From the NCBI GenBank assembly GCA_023386965.1, contig JAEWIR010000024.1, positions 1-50,595 on the forward strand: a DNA stretch of 50,595 bases. Direction: 5' to 3'. The notes below the pieces were generated by a model. It searched no databases. It was not told the origin of the DNA and saw only the letters and a program-made list of their open reading frames with translations. Both the position numbers and the translations under genes were made by a program. Position 1 is the first letter of the stretch. Each line of letters starts with the position of its first letter. Below, in pieces: positions 23,940 to 33,029 of this stretch. The DNA comes from Bacteroidota bacterium. GTDB lineage: Bacteria; Bacteroidota; Bacteroidia; Flavobacteriales; Weeksellaceae.

Positions 23940-24911
23940 TTAGCTTTCTCTTCGGAGCAGATAGTTGGCCAGTTCAATAAAAGGTTTTTTCTTCTCATCC
24001 GGAATGTCAATTTTCATCAGATAATCGTGAGCGATCTGATTGTGCTTTTCAACCAAACGCAGGGTTTTCTCATCGACCTTGGTTCTGCGGAAAATTTTCT
24101 CCACACCATACACCTTGTCCACATTATCTGTTTTCTTACTGTACCAGAATTCCAGTTCCTTGCGCTCTTCTGGTGTGCTGTGTTCCTTAGCGAGAAGATA
24201 CAGGACCGTCTTTTTGTTCTCGTAAATATCGCCGGCATGCTTCTTACCGAAATCTTTCTGGTTACCGAACACATCCAGGTAATCATCCATGATTTGGAAA
24301 GCGATACCAATATGCTTACCGAAGTTGAAGATATTCTTTGCATCCTTGAATTTCGCACCGGCAATCAGTGCTCCAATTTCAAAAGACGAAGCACTGAGGA
24401 CACCGGTTTTGTAAGTAATCATGCGGATATATTCCTCGTAGGTAACGTTGTCCTGCGTTTCAAAGTTGATGTCGTACTGCTGACCTTCGCAAAGCAGAAG
24501 ACCCGTATGGGTAAATACACGGACACAGGCTTTATAAAGATTGGGCTCCAGGTCTTCAAAGAATTTATAAGCCTTCAGTAAAAGACCGTCACCCGAAAGG
24601 ATACCCGTGTTCAGTCCGTACACGGTATGAATGGTGGGCACATTTCGCCGCAGCGGAGCCTCATCCATAATATCGTCATGAATTAGTGTAAAATTATGGA
24701 AATACTCTATGGCCAGCGCAGGTTTCACGGCTTTTGAAATATCACCCCCAAAGAGGTCGCAGGCCATCAGTACCATAATGGGACGCAGCCGCTTTCCGGC
24801 GTTGGAAATGATATAATTCATAGGTTCATACAACTCCTGAGGTTTATCCCTGAAGGAATATTTTGTAATGGCCTCTGAAACGATTTCTTGATACTGATCT
24901 AAAAATTCCAT
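23940..24911 (-). CDS. Polyprenyl (isoprenyl) diphosphate synthase
   Basis: Trans-prenyltransferase of 323 residues. The first aspartate-rich motif is LIHDDIMDEAPLRR at about residues 74-87, and the second is FQIMDDYLDVFG. The N-terminal GKRLRPIMVLM is the substrate block. It makes polyprenyl diphosphate for menaquinone or other lipids. Chain length cannot be read with certainty. With the HMG-CoA reductase at 38984 it belongs to isoprenoid supply. The GSCFA and tatD genes follow with gaps of 20 and 4 bases. Confidence 0.94.
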   Translation of the reverse strand: MEFLDQYQEIVSEAITKYSFRDKPQELYEPMNYIISNAGKRLRPIMVLMACDLFGGDISKAVKPALAIEYFHNFTLIHDDIMDEAPLRRNVPTIHTVYGLNTGILSGDGLLLKAYKFFEDLEPNLYKACVRVFTHTGLLLCEGQQYDINFETQDNVTYEEYIRMITYKTGVLSASSFEIGALIAGAKFKDAKNIFNFGKHIGIAFQIMDDYLDVFGNQKDFGKKHAGDIYENKKTVLYLLAKEHSTPEERKELEFWYSKKTDNVDKVYGVEKIFRRTKVDEKTLRLVEKHNQIAHDYLMKIDIPDEKKKPFIELANYLLRRES

Positions 24912-24927
24912 ACTTTATTCTTTGATG

Positions 24928-24935
24928 CAAAAATA
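24928..24935 (-). promoter_or_regulatory. Putative -7 box of the prenyl synthase gene
   Basis: On the minus strand TATTTTTG matches TAnnTTTG and ends 16 bases before the ATG at 24911. A convincing -33 element was not seen. Confidence 0.4.
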
Positions 24936-24969
24936 CGGTTTTATAGATGTTTTAAGTAAGGTTATAAAC

Positions 24970-24996
24970 AAAAAACCACTCCAAATAAAGGAGTGG
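24970..24996 (-). terminator. Terminator of the phosphate transporter gene
   Basis: On the minus strand CCACTCC/GGAGTGG (plus 24977-24983, 24990-24996 region) with a short loop is followed by TTTTTT. It separates the phosphate-transport pair from the prenyl synthase unit. Confidence 0.88.
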
Positions 24997-25021
24997 CTAT
25001 CTATAAAATGAAATTTATTTC

Positions 25022-26164
25022 TTAGATCATTTTCACTAAAAGGTAAGTGATACCTGCTACCATCGCAGAGATAGGAATCGTTAAGATCCAGGCCCACAAC
25101 AGGCTTACTGTAATTCCCCAGCGAACGGCTGAAACCCTTTTGGTAAGACCTACACCAATAATGGCACCTGTAATGGTGTGCGTGGTGGAAACCGGGATAC
25201 CCAGGTGATCGGTCAGGAAAAGTGTAATGGCACCGGCAGATTCGGCGCTCACCCCTTCCAGCGGCGTTACTTTGGTGATACGCGTACCCATGGTTTTTAC
25301 GATTTTCCACCCACCACTCATTGTTCCGAGAGCGATTGCAAGGAAGGAAACAAAAGGAACCCAAACATAATCCGTTGTAAAATGCTTGAAACGCTCGGAG
25401 GAGTCCATCATCGCATATTCGTCCGTACCGCCAATCATTACTACGTGGTAATAAATTACCGCGGCACCTATGATACCCATAACCTTCTGCGCATCATTAA
25501 GCCCGTGACCTACACTGAAAAGTGCAGATGAAACCAGCTGCCATCTCTTGAACTGCTTGTCGGCCTTACGAGGGTTGCTTCTTCTGGCAAAATATACAAT
25601 CGCTAAGGTGATCAGTATTGATACCAGCATACCGATGAACGGTGCCATGAATATGAAGAGGAAAATAGGGATCACCTTTTCATATTTTACCACATTTTGG
25701 GTGAACAGTTGCTGGAAAGCCAGCTTGAGCGTATCCCAAATTCCAAGGTGAGGCATACTGGCAACCACATGCTGATAATCCATGACAAGCGCATTCATAA
25801 GCGCTGCGCCCAGGAAGCCACCGATCAGTGTGTGCGATGAAGACGACGGGATGCCGAACCACCAGGTAAGTAAATTCCAGAATATAGCCGCTACCAGACC
25901 CGCGAGAATCACCTCCAGGTTAATGAAGTTTTCATTTACGGTCTTGGCAATGGTGTTTCCGATCTTAAACTCGCCAATGACATACATGGCCAGGAAAAAG
26001 GCGGCAAAGTTCCAGACGGCGGCCCAAAGGACGGCCTGAAACGGCGTTAGAACCTTAGTAGACACGATGGTAGCAATTGAGTTTGCGGCATCGTGAAAAC
26101 CGTTTATATAATCAAATATCAACGCGAGGACAATGATTATTATGAGGAGAATCGGTAATTCCAT
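25022..26164 (-). CDS. Inorganic phosphate transporter (PiT family)
   Basis: Cation-coupled phosphate symporter of 380 residues from the ATG at 26164. That start places the first TM helix at the N terminus (MELPILLIIIIVLALIFDY); the longer frame to 26233 runs into the upstream gene. The PiT repeat signatures are FDYINGFHDAANSIATIVSTKVL and, in the second half, the DHLGIPVSTTHTITGAIIG region. GHGLNDAQKVMG lies in the centre. About ten hydrophobic segments are visible. The DUF47 gene lies 25 bases upstream. Confidence 0.95.
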   Translation of the reverse strand: MELPILLIIIIVLALIFDYINGFHDAANSIATIVSTKVLTPFQAVLWAAVWNFAAFFLAMYVIGEFKIGNTIAKTVNENFINLEVILAGLVAAIFWNLLTWWFGIPSSSSHTLIGGFLGAALMNALVMDYQHVVASMPHLGIWDTLKLAFQQLFTQNVVKYEKVIPIFLFIFMAPFIGMLVSILITLAIVYFARRSNPRKADKQFKRWQLVSSALFSVGHGLNDAQKVMGIIGAAVIYYHVVMIGGTDEYAMMDSSERFKHFTTDYVWVPFVSFLAIALGTMSGGWKIVKTMGTRITKVTPLEGVSAESAGAITLFLTDHLGIPVSTTHTITGAIIGVGLTKRVSAVRWGITVSLLWAWILTIPISAMVAGITYLLVKMI

Positions 26165-26189
26165 TCTTTCGTAAAAAATATTATTGCAC

Positions 26190-26828
26190 TTACGCGTACT
26201 TGATAATAATGTTCTCAATAGTGTTGGCCACATCCTCGGCCTTGTCGGTCACGATCTCTAGATATTCCAGAACGTGTTTGGTCTTGATGATGTTAATGGC
26301 ATCGCCTGTTTCAAAAAGCCTTACCAGACCCTGGGAAAGTACGTCATCAGCAATATTCTCAAAGGAGTTGATCTTGATGCAGGATTCCTTCACTTCTGCG
26401 GTGTTGGTGAATCCTTTCAGATGCTGTATAGCGTTTTGGATCTCAACGCAGGATTTGTGGATAAGCAGGGAAAATTCTGAGAATTCCTTCACATCCGGCG
26501 TCTTATAAAGGAAGATGTATTTGGAAGAAGCGTAGATGTAATCCGCAATATCATCCAGACCGGCCGCAAGCAGGTTAATATCCTCGCGGTCAAATGGCGT
26601 AATAAAGTTTTCGCCCAGCTGTACAAAGATCTCATGTGTAAGATCGTCCAGTTTATGCTCGTAATCACTCATCTTTTTGAGGAGTGAATCGTCATTGAGG
26701 TCGAAATCAAGCATTCCGTCATGAAATTCCTGAGACATCTTCACAAGATTGTCTGCTACCTTTTCGAACAGTACGAAGAAGACTTTGTCCTTTGGCTGAA
26801 ATGCCTTGAAAATGTTACCAATTCCCAT
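26190..26828 (-). CDS. DUF47 (PhoU-like) phosphate transport accessory protein
   Basis: Helical cytoplasmic protein of 212 residues: FFVLFEKVADNLVKMSQEF, YEHKLDDLTHEIFVQLGENFITPFDREDINLLAAGLDDIADYIY, and C-terminal LEIVTDKAEDVANTIENIIIKYA. This is the DUF47/PhoU-like fold that pairs with PiT transporters and is thought to control or assist them. It is encoded directly before the PiT gene, in the same direction. Confidence 0.93.
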   Translation of the reverse strand: MGIGNIFKAFQPKDKVFFVLFEKVADNLVKMSQEFHDGMLDFDLNDDSLLKKMSDYEHKLDDLTHEIFVQLGENFITPFDREDINLLAAGLDDIADYIYASSKYIFLYKTPDVKEFSEFSLLIHKSCVEIQNAIQHLKGFTNTAEVKESCIKINSFENIADDVLSQGLVRLFETGDAINIIKTKHVLEYLEIVTDKAEDVANTIENIIIKYA

Positions 26829-26916
26829 TTTGTCTGTTGTTTAATTTAGAGTTGCAAATATCCGGATAATCGGACATACGGTTTTTATGTTTTATATTAA
26901 GTTTTGTTCACATTTA

Positions 26917-27636
26917 TCAGTCCGCTACCGGATAGGATTGTGGCACATCTTTAAGCCTGTCCAGAGTGAAGTTAAGGGCAAAATAAAGGAAATGAAGATT
27001 CCGGGTGTTATCCGCGGTGAATTCGCGCTGCCACATATAGGCCAGGTTGGCACTCACATTGTGGTTGTAGACGTATCCTATTCCACTCAGAAACCGGTTC
27101 CTCTTGAAGGCAGGTTCTTCAGGACCCACAAAAACTTCATTGAAGGCATTTACAAAAAAGGTGTTGGCTTCCAGTTTTTCCCTGTTAATCGGCAAGGTGG
27201 CGGACAATCTGTAACGGTAGCGTTCCGTATTGGCTTCTGTATCCGTTTGAGGGTAATAATACAGACGTTTTTCGGCACGAACCCTATGGTCCAGTTTCAG
27301 ACGGTCGAGGTTGTGGGAGTAGGTGTACTGCAGCCACAAACGGGTTTCGCGCTGATAAAAATCGCTGTTTTTGTATGTTCCGTAAGTTCCGATTCCTACA
27401 AAAGGTTGGTGCTTCCCGATATTGTAACCCAAACCACCTTTTACTTCATAATAATCGATCTTAACAAAATCTTCAATACCCCGTGTCTGCAGCTCCAGAT
27501 AGGCCAGCCAGTTCTTATCATGCTTATAGGAAAAGGACATCATATTAAATGATGATATGTGTTCGCGCGGATTGGTCTGGGCATAACAGGCAGCAAATGT
27601 GAGGATGAAAAGAAGTAAGTTCAGCGATTTTCTCAT
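26917..27636 (-). CDS. DUF2490 outer-membrane protein
   Basis: Protein of 239 residues with a signal peptide (MRKSLNLLLFILTFAACYAQ). Alternating polar and aromatic strands follow (KNWLAYLELQTRG, YYEVKGGLGYNIGKHQPFVGIGTYG, ETRLWLQYTYSHNLDRLKLDHRVRAEKRLYYY), as expected of a beta barrel. It matches DUF2490. The function is not known. A 221-residue frame on the opposite strand is a shadow. Confidence 0.85.
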   Translation of the reverse strand: MRKSLNLLLFILTFAACYAQTNPREHISSFNMMSFSYKHDKNWLAYLELQTRGIEDFVKIDYYEVKGGLGYNIGKHQPFVGIGTYGTYKNSDFYQRETRLWLQYTYSHNLDRLKLDHRVRAEKRLYYYPQTDTEANTERYRYRLSATLPINREKLEANTFFVNAFNEVFVGPEEPAFKRNRFLSGIGYVYNHNVSANLAYMWQREFTADNTRNLHFLYFALNFTLDRLKDVPQSYPVAD

Positions 27637-27652
27637 AGCTTGATTTAAGCGG

Positions 27653-27681
27653 CAAAGTTACTAAACTTGCTATGTTAACAA
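27653..27681 (-). promoter_or_regulatory. Putative promoter of the DUF2490 gene
   Basis: On the minus strand TTG (27681-27679) precedes TAACTTTG (27660-27653) by 18 bases. The -7 box ends 16 bases before the ATG. Confidence 0.5.
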
Positions 27682-27741
27682 TGTTAATTTAATATTAAGT
27701 TAATTGATGCGTAACACCAACAGGTGCACAAAATTTTTGGC

Positions 27742-27769
27742 ACAAAAAAAAGCACGGCTCACCGTGCTT
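27742..27769 (-). terminator. Terminator of the DeaD-like helicase gene
   Basis: On the minus strand AGCACGG/CCGTGCT (plus 27751-27757, 27762-27768) closes a 4-base loop and is followed by eight T. It lies 24 bases after the stop. Confidence 0.9.
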
Positions 27770-27792
27770 CAAATTATTTCTGAAAAGAAAGT

Positions 27793-29526
27793 TTAGTTCG
27801 CCTCTTCAGCTCTCATTTCCTTTCCTTTAAATTTCTGAGTTTTCAGGCCTTTTACAACCTCATCCTTGAAGGATTTCTCAACTTCAAAGAAGGAAAACTT
27901 CTCCATGATTTCAATATCTCCGATGTCCGGACGTTTTTTGGATTTTGCCGTGGCCTTGTTCAGGATTTCCAGCATATCCATTTTTTTCAAGTGGTCTCTT
28001 TTTCCAAGGTTGAAGAAAAATCTCACCATATCGCCGTTACTTCTTTTCGGTTTCCGGTCACGACCAAAATCACGGCCTCCTTCTCGTCCACCGTCGCGGA
28101 AACTATCTCTGCGGTCATTACCGCGGTCACGGTCGCCTCTTCCCCTGTCATCGCGGTCGCGGCGGCTACGGTCGCGGCGGCTGTCGCCACGGTCGTCACT
28201 GCTGAATTTCTGGTCCACCATGTCGTTCTTGTCCTTATAGAACATCGCCAGGTCCCTTAGCTGTAGCTGCAGAAGTTTGTGTACCAATTCTTCTTTACTG
28301 AAATCGGAAAGATCCGGGATCAGAGCATCATCAAAAGTGAAAAACTCCTCGTGTTCAGTAAACAGTTTTTCGAAAACACCACCTACCTGGGCTTTAATGA
28401 TTGCATCACCTGTAGGTATCTTCTTTTCAATGATGTCAATTTTAGTGGACATCTTTATCTGCTTCAGTTTTCTGGATTCCTCAGGTTTGATAAGTGCCAT
28501 GGAGATTCCGTCTTTTCCGGCACGTCCTGTCCTACCGCTACGGTGTACGAAAACTTCAGGATCGTCCGGTAGTGAATAATGGATTACATGGGTAAGGGAA
28601 TTCACATCAAGACCACGGGCAGCCACATCGGTAGCTACCAATATATCAATATTTTTCAGTCTGAATTTCTTCATCACCGTATCCCTCTGTGCCTGGCTAA
28701 GGTCGCCATGGAGTGCATCGGCGGCATAACCGTTCTGCATCAGGAAATCTGCAACCTCCTGGGTTTCCATGCGGGTACGGCAGAAAATGATGGAATACTG
28801 ATTTGGATTAGCGTCAATAAGTCTCTTCAGCGCTTCTTTCTTATGACGGTAACCTACCACATAATATTCGTGCTGAATGTTCTTCTTCACCTCATTTATT
28901 GAACCTACAGAAATGCGGTGCGGTTCTGTCAGGTAGCTTTTTGAGATTCTCTCCACCTCCTTGTTCATCGTTGCCGAGAATAGGTAGGTATGTTTTGTCT
29001 CCGGAGTTTCTCTCAGGATGGTTTCCAGGTCATCTTTGAAACCCATGGAAAGCATCTCATCCGCTTCGTCCAGAACAAGCCACTGGATTTCTGAAAAATC
29101 AAGTGCTTTTCTGTTGATAAGGTCGATCACACGCCCCGGTGTACCCACGATAATCTGTGGCTTATCACGCAGGGAGCGGATTTGGTCGGAAATACTTGAT
29201 CCACCATAGACCGCAGTGGTCTTGATGTCTCTCATGTATTTCGAATAATTTTTAATGTCTTTGGTAATCTGCAAACAAAGTTCTCTGGTAGGACAAAGCA
29301 CCAAAAATTGGATTTTGCGACTCCCGTCGTCAATCATATCCAAAATCGGAAGCGAAAACGCTGCTGTTTTGCCTGTTCCTGTTTGCGCAAGTGCGATGAG
29401 ATCGCGTATATCTGTAGAGATAAAAGGAATAGTCTGTTTTTGGATTTCTGTTGGACTTACAAAGCCCAGTTCGCCAACTGCCTTCAAGATTTCAGGACTT
29501 AAGTTGGTCTCCGTAAATAAATTCAT
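27793..29526 (-). CDS. DEAD-box RNA helicase, DeaD/DbpA-like with RD-rich linker
   Basis: RNA helicase of 577 residues. Helicase motifs: SPTEIQKQTIP (Q), AQTGTGKT (I), VLDEADEMLS (II), SATM (III) and HRSGRTGR (VI). After the core a low-complexity Arg/Asp/Gly stretch (about residues 440-490) leads to a C-terminal DbpA-type RNA-binding domain (NGDMVRFFFNLGKRDHLKK). The architecture resembles CsdA/DeaD. It is the second DEAD-box gene in the window, but the RhlE-like one at 20794 lacks the RNA-binding domain. Roles in ribosome assembly or mRNA unwinding in the cold are likely. Confidence 0.95.
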   Translation of the reverse strand: MNLFTETNLSPEILKAVGELGFVSPTEIQKQTIPFISTDIRDLIALAQTGTGKTAAFSLPILDMIDDGSRKIQFLVLCPTRELCLQITKDIKNYSKYMRDIKTTAVYGGSSISDQIRSLRDKPQIIVGTPGRVIDLINRKALDFSEIQWLVLDEADEMLSMGFKDDLETILRETPETKHTYLFSATMNKEVERISKSYLTEPHRISVGSINEVKKNIQHEYYVVGYRHKKEALKRLIDANPNQYSIIFCRTRMETQEVADFLMQNGYAADALHGDLSQAQRDTVMKKFRLKNIDILVATDVAARGLDVNSLTHVIHYSLPDDPEVFVHRSGRTGRAGKDGISMALIKPEESRKLKQIKMSTKIDIIEKKIPTGDAIIKAQVGGVFEKLFTEHEEFFTFDDALIPDLSDFSKEELVHKLLQLQLRDLAMFYKDKNDMVDQKFSSDDRGDSRRDRSRRDRDDRGRGDRDRGNDRRDSFRDGGREGGRDFGRDRKPKRSNGDMVRFFFNLGKRDHLKKMDMLEILNKATAKSKKRPDIGDIEIMEKFSFFEVEKSFKDEVVKGLKTQKFKGKEMRAEEAN

Positions 29527-29552
29527 GTAAAAGATCGTCTATAATTCTGCGG

Positions 29553-29560
29553 CAAAGATA
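29553..29560 (-). promoter_or_regulatory. Putative -7 box of the DeaD-like helicase gene
   Basis: On the minus strand TATCTTTG matches TAnnTTTG and ends 26 bases before the ATG. No good -33 element was seen. Confidence 0.45.
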
Positions 29561-29675
29561 CTTATTTTATTTTTGATAAAAAATACCTGCTTTTATTAAA
29601 TAAGTGTTAAAGATGTAAAGCATACCAAGTTTACCGATAAATTCTTTTTGTATACTTTTATGTAAAATATTTTTT

Positions 29676-30347
29676 ATGGCTGATGTAATATCCCCGGAGA
29701 CATTAACTTTCCTACAAGACCTTGACAAAAACAACAACCGCGAATGGTTTACCGGCAATAAGTCGCGGTATGTAGCCGCACAGGAAAATATGGTGAATTT
29801 TGTAGAAGCTCTTATTCAGGAAATTTCGGTCTTTGATGAAGCTGTTCTTAAAATTGACGCTAAAAAGTCAATCTTCCGGATTTACCGGGATACGCGCTTT
29901 TCCAAAGATAAAACGCCTTATAAAACAAACTTTGGTGCCGGACTGGGCATGGGCAAGGGCGCAGAGATTGCGGGCTACTACGTTCACATTGAACCCGGCA
30001 AATCCTTTTTGGCCGGCGGTGTCTATCAGCCCGAAAGCAATGTCCTGAAAGAAATCCGGAAGGAAATTTCAATGAATGGTGATGAATTTATGACCATCAT
30101 CAACGGTAGCGAATTCCGCAAATACTTTACCGGACTCTCTGATGAAGACAAACTTGTACGTGTTCCGGCAGGATTTGAGAAGGATGACCCCATGGCCGAA
30201 TACCTTAAATTTAAAAGCTTTATAGGCGTACACCCATTGAAAGACAGCGAATTACTGGAAACGGACGCAGTTAAAAAATTCGCGGACATATTCAAAACGG
30301 TTAAACCTCTGAACGACTTTTTAAATGCCCCGTTTCAAAAGGAATGA
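29676..30347 (+). CDS. DUF2461 protein
   Basis: Protein of 223 residues with the DUF2461 pattern: FLQDLDKNNNREWFTGNKSRY at the N terminus, FRIYRDTRFSKDKTPYKTNFGAG, then YYVHIEPGKSFLAGGVY. It is cytoplasmic with no signal. The function is unknown. It is convergent with the TlpA-like gene, with only 3 bases between the two stop codons. Confidence 0.93.
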   Translation: MADVISPETLTFLQDLDKNNNREWFTGNKSRYVAAQENMVNFVEALIQEISVFDEAVLKIDAKKSIFRIYRDTRFSKDKTPYKTNFGAGLGMGKGAEIAGYYVHIEPGKSFLAGGVYQPESNVLKEIRKEISMNGDEFMTIINGSEFRKYFTGLSDEDKLVRVPAGFEKDDPMAEYLKFKSFIGVHPLKDSELLETDAVKKFADIFKTVKPLNDFLNAPFQKE

Positions 30348-30350
30348 AAT

Positions 30351-30908
30351 TTATTTTTGTGTAAGCCTTTTCACTGTGGCCAAAAGTTCAGGATCATCAG
30401 GCGTGATGGCGTAATAATCGGCAATTTTACCGCTTTGATCAACCACTATAAAACGCGGCACCCAGTTCAGCTCAATATAATCGTTGAACTTATTTTTCCA
30501 ACCCTCATCAAACCAATAATTATTGCCGTCGGCTATTCCATATTTATCCAATCCGCGCTTCCATTGGTCATGCGTACGGTCCAGTGAAAAATAAATAACA
30601 ACCAAATCGGGATTTTCGGTCTTAAGCGCATTGGTTTTGGGCAAGGCTAGTATGCAGTCCCGGCACCAGCTGGCCCAGAAATCAATCAGTACCACCTTTC
30701 CCTCGTAAGGTTTCAGCACCTGCGCTATGGTTTGCTTCTTACCGTCGGCACCAATGAGCCTTTGGCTGAGGACATCCGCTGTAAATTCGGATTTGATATC
30801 CTGCACCGGCTTCTGCGCATGACTCATATTAATAAAAAGAAACGCCAGCAGGCAAACAAATTTCTTTGTTAAAAATTGATTATTACAGAAAAGAGTGTTC
30901 ATATACAA
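30351..30908 (-). CDS. TlpA-like periplasmic thioredoxin-fold protein
   Basis: Protein of 185 residues with a signal or anchor segment (about 14-32, FVCLLAFLFINMSHAQ). The redox motif is WC82-R-D-C85 in VVLIDFWASWCRDCILALPK. CRDC is unusual compared with the CxPC type of most TlpA proteins. It probably acts on envelope disulfides. The start could be M1 or M3. It follows trmD by 16 bases, so ndh-trmD-tlpA is likely one operon. Confidence 0.87.
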   Translation of the reverse strand: MYMNTLFCNNQFLTKKFVCLLAFLFINMSHAQKPVQDIKSEFTADVLSQRLIGADGKKQTIAQVLKPYEGKVVLIDFWASWCRDCILALPKTNALKTENPDLVVIYFSLDRTHDQWKRGLDKYGIADGNNYWFDEGWKNKFNDYIELNWVPRFIVVDQSGKIADYYAITPDDPELLATVKRLTQK

Positions 30909-30924
30909 ATATTGTCAGTCTTGT

Positions 30925-31602
30925 TTAATCTTTCAGCAGATCAGGACGGCGTTCCTGAGTTATACGTAAGGCCTCATCGTGACGCCATTCTTCAATCTTA
31001 GCAAAATGACCGCTCAGCAAAATTTCGGGCACTTTTAAACCTTTATATTCTTCAGGCCTCGTATAAATGGGCGGCGAAAGTAAATTATCCTGGAAGGTAT
31101 CGGTTAGCGCACTCTGTTCATCATTCAGCACACCCGGCAGCAGGCGGATTACAGAATCAGCAAGTACACAGGCAGCCAGTTCGCCACCGGTAAGCACATA
31201 ATCACCGATTGAGATCTCTTTCGTAATATGCAGGTCACGCACGCGCTGATCTATTCCTTTATAATGTCCGCACAGAAAAATAAGATTCTTCTTTATGGAA
31301 AGTGAATTGGCCATTTTCTGATTAAGGGTTTCGCCATCGGGAGTCAGATAAATCACCTCATCATAGTCACGCTGGGATTTCAGTTCAGAAATGCAGAGAT
31401 CCAAAGGTTCTACCAACATCACCATTCCGGCACCACCACCATAGGGTTCATCATCCACTTTCCGGTGTTTACCCACACTCCAGTTACGCAGCTGATGGAA
31501 GTGTACCTCGGCCAGGCCTTTCTGCATGGCTCTTTTCAGGATGGAAGTCTGAAAGGGACTTTCCATAAGTTCCGGAAGTACACTTATAATGTCAATTCTC
31601 AT
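30925..31602 (-). CDS. trmD: tRNA (guanine-37-N1)-methyltransferase
   Basis: SPOUT methyltransferase of 225 residues making m1G37 in tRNA. The N terminus is MRIDIISVLPELMESPFQTSIL. The knot region has FLCGHYKGIDQRV and ISIGDYVLTGGELA. It is usually in a ribosomal cluster with rplS, which is not the case here. Its ATG overlaps the NDH-2 stop by 4 bases. Confidence 0.97.
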   Translation of the reverse strand: MRIDIISVLPELMESPFQTSILKRAMQKGLAEVHFHQLRNWSVGKHRKVDDEPYGGGAGMVMLVEPLDLCISELKSQRDYDEVIYLTPDGETLNQKMANSLSIKKNLIFLCGHYKGIDQRVRDLHITKEISIGDYVLTGGELAACVLADSVIRLLPGVLNDEQSALTDTFQDNLLSPPIYTRPEEYKGLKVPEILLSGHFAKIEEWRHDEALRITQERRPDLLKD

Positions 31603-32861
31603 TGTTCAGTCTTATTTTTTTTGTTGGGAACGATTATAAGCCGCAAAGATGAATCTTTATTCACATAACTCCACATCCAGTTGAAGAAAATTGCCAGTTT
31701 ATTGCGGACGGAAAGGATGAGCATAAGGTGCAGGAACATCCAGAAATACCAGGCCAGGAAACCCTGAAACTTAAATCCGGGTAAATCCACCACGGCTCTG
31801 TGCTTACCGATTGTAGCCATACTGCCCTGATCTACGTACTCATATTCTACCCAGTCTGCTTCATTTTTCCTGACCAAATTCCGCGCAAGGTTCTTTCCCT
31901 GATTGATGGCTACGTTGGCAACCTGCGGGTGACCCTGCGGGTATTTTGGAGTTTCCATATAGGCGATATCGCCAATCGCAAAAATATTCTCTGTGCCCTT
32001 TACCCGGTTGTACCGGTCCACAATGTAACGGTTACGGAAAATTTGACTCTCGCTGAGTCCATCAATAATATTACCCGTGACACCGGCGGCCCAGATTACA
32101 TTATTGGCCGGGATTTCTTTTCCGTTGGCCAGCAGCACACGGTCGCCGTCATAAGCAGTCACAATTTCGCCTTTCATGAAAATAACTCCCAGTTCATTCA
32201 GGTATTTCTCAGACATCTTCTGCGATTCTGCACTCATATTAGAAAGGGGCGTTTCCGTAGAACTCACCAGGATGATGTTCAGATTCTCAAAGTTCATGTG
32301 CGGATAGTCACGCGGAAGAATTTCACGTTTCATTTCGGAAAAGGCACCGGCCAGTTCCACACCGGTGGGTCCGCTGCCTACGATTACGATGTTCCAGTTG
32401 CCGTCGTCACTTCGCTTCCTTTCGATGATCAGCTTTTCGAAGGTAAGCAATACATGGTTCCGTATAGCAATAGCCTCCTGGGTATTCTTCATGCCGAAAG
32501 CCAGTTTTTCCATCTCGGCATTTCCAAAGAAATTGGTTTTACAGCCTGTAGCAATTACCAGCTTGTCGTAGGTAAATTCGGAATCCTCTGTAATGATCTT
32601 ATTCTGCTCGGGCACAATGCGCTGCACCTCCGTCATTCGGTACTGAATATTTCTGGAGCGCTGGAAAATCTTGCGGAAAGGGAAAGAAATATTGCTGGGC
32701 TCAATCCTGCCGCAGGCCACCTGATAAAAAAGCGGCTGAAACATATGGTGGTTTACTTTATCAATCATAAACACCTTCTTGTTCTTATTGTTGAGTGACC
32801 TGGCGAGCTGAAGGCCTGCGAAACCTCCGCCTACGATTACAATTTTCTCCCGTGTTTCCAT
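31599..32861 (-). CDS. ndh: Type II NADH dehydrogenase (NDH-2)
   Basis: Membrane-associated FAD enzyme of 420 residues that passes electrons from NADH to quinone without proton pumping. The FAD loop is VIVGGGFAGLQLAR (residues 8-21). The NADH loop is IVIVGSGPTGVELAGAF. The FAD C-terminal block is ENIFAIGDIAYM. The C terminus has an amphipathic or hydrophobic segment (FLAWYFWMFLHLMLILS), the usual membrane anchor. A -7 box lies 5 bases before the ATG. A 332-residue frame on the other strand is a shadow. Confidence 0.95.
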   Translation of the reverse strand: METREKIVIVGGGFAGLQLARSLNNKNKKVFMIDKVNHHMFQPLFYQVACGRIEPSNISFPFRKIFQRSRNIQYRMTEVQRIVPEQNKIITEDSEFTYDKLVIATGCKTNFFGNAEMEKLAFGMKNTQEAIAIRNHVLLTFEKLIIERKRSDDGNWNIVIVGSGPTGVELAGAFSEMKREILPRDYPHMNFENLNIILVSSTETPLSNMSAESQKMSEKYLNELGVIFMKGEIVTAYDGDRVLLANGKEIPANNVIWAAGVTGNIIDGLSESQIFRNRYIVDRYNRVKGTENIFAIGDIAYMETPKYPQGHPQVANVAINQGKNLARNLVRKNEADWVEYEYVDQGSMATIGKHRAVVDLPGFKFQGFLAWYFWMFLHLMLILSVRNKLAIFFNWMWSYVNKDSSLRLIIVPNKKNKTEQ

Positions 32862-32865
32862 AGTA

Positions 32866-32873
32866 CAAATTTA
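32866..32873 (-). promoter_or_regulatory. -7 box of ndh with almost no leader
   Basis: On the minus strand TAAATTTG matches TAnnTTTG and ends only 4 bases before the ATG at 32861. Transcription would start at or next to the start codon, giving a leaderless mRNA. Confidence 0.5.
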
Positions 32874-33014
32874 CCTAATTAATAATTGATGCCCTGCCCG
32901 GTGTGCTTCACCAAAGTGAATTGTACGGTGGGATGGCGATGATGAGTAGGGAACGAACATTATACCATATCTAAATCAAAAGCTGTAAAATTCGTTTTTT
33001 ATCCTTCTTAAAGT

Positions 33015-33022
33015 TACTTTTG
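33015..33022 (+). promoter_or_regulatory. -7 box of the GH25 gene with almost no leader
   Basis: TACTTTTG matches TAnnTTTG and ends 7 bases before the ATG at 33030. The predicted leader is about two bases or none. Confidence 0.5.
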
Positions 33023-33029
33023 CAGTATA

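Noticed and set aside
26887..27552. 221-residue plus-strand frame
   Set aside because: It lies opposite the DUF2490 gene, which has a signal peptide and barrel strands; the reverse frame has no recognisable features.
31800..32798. 332-residue plus-strand frame opposite ndh
   Set aside because: NDH-2 has all its cofactor motifs on the minus strand; the long reverse frame arises from codon bias.
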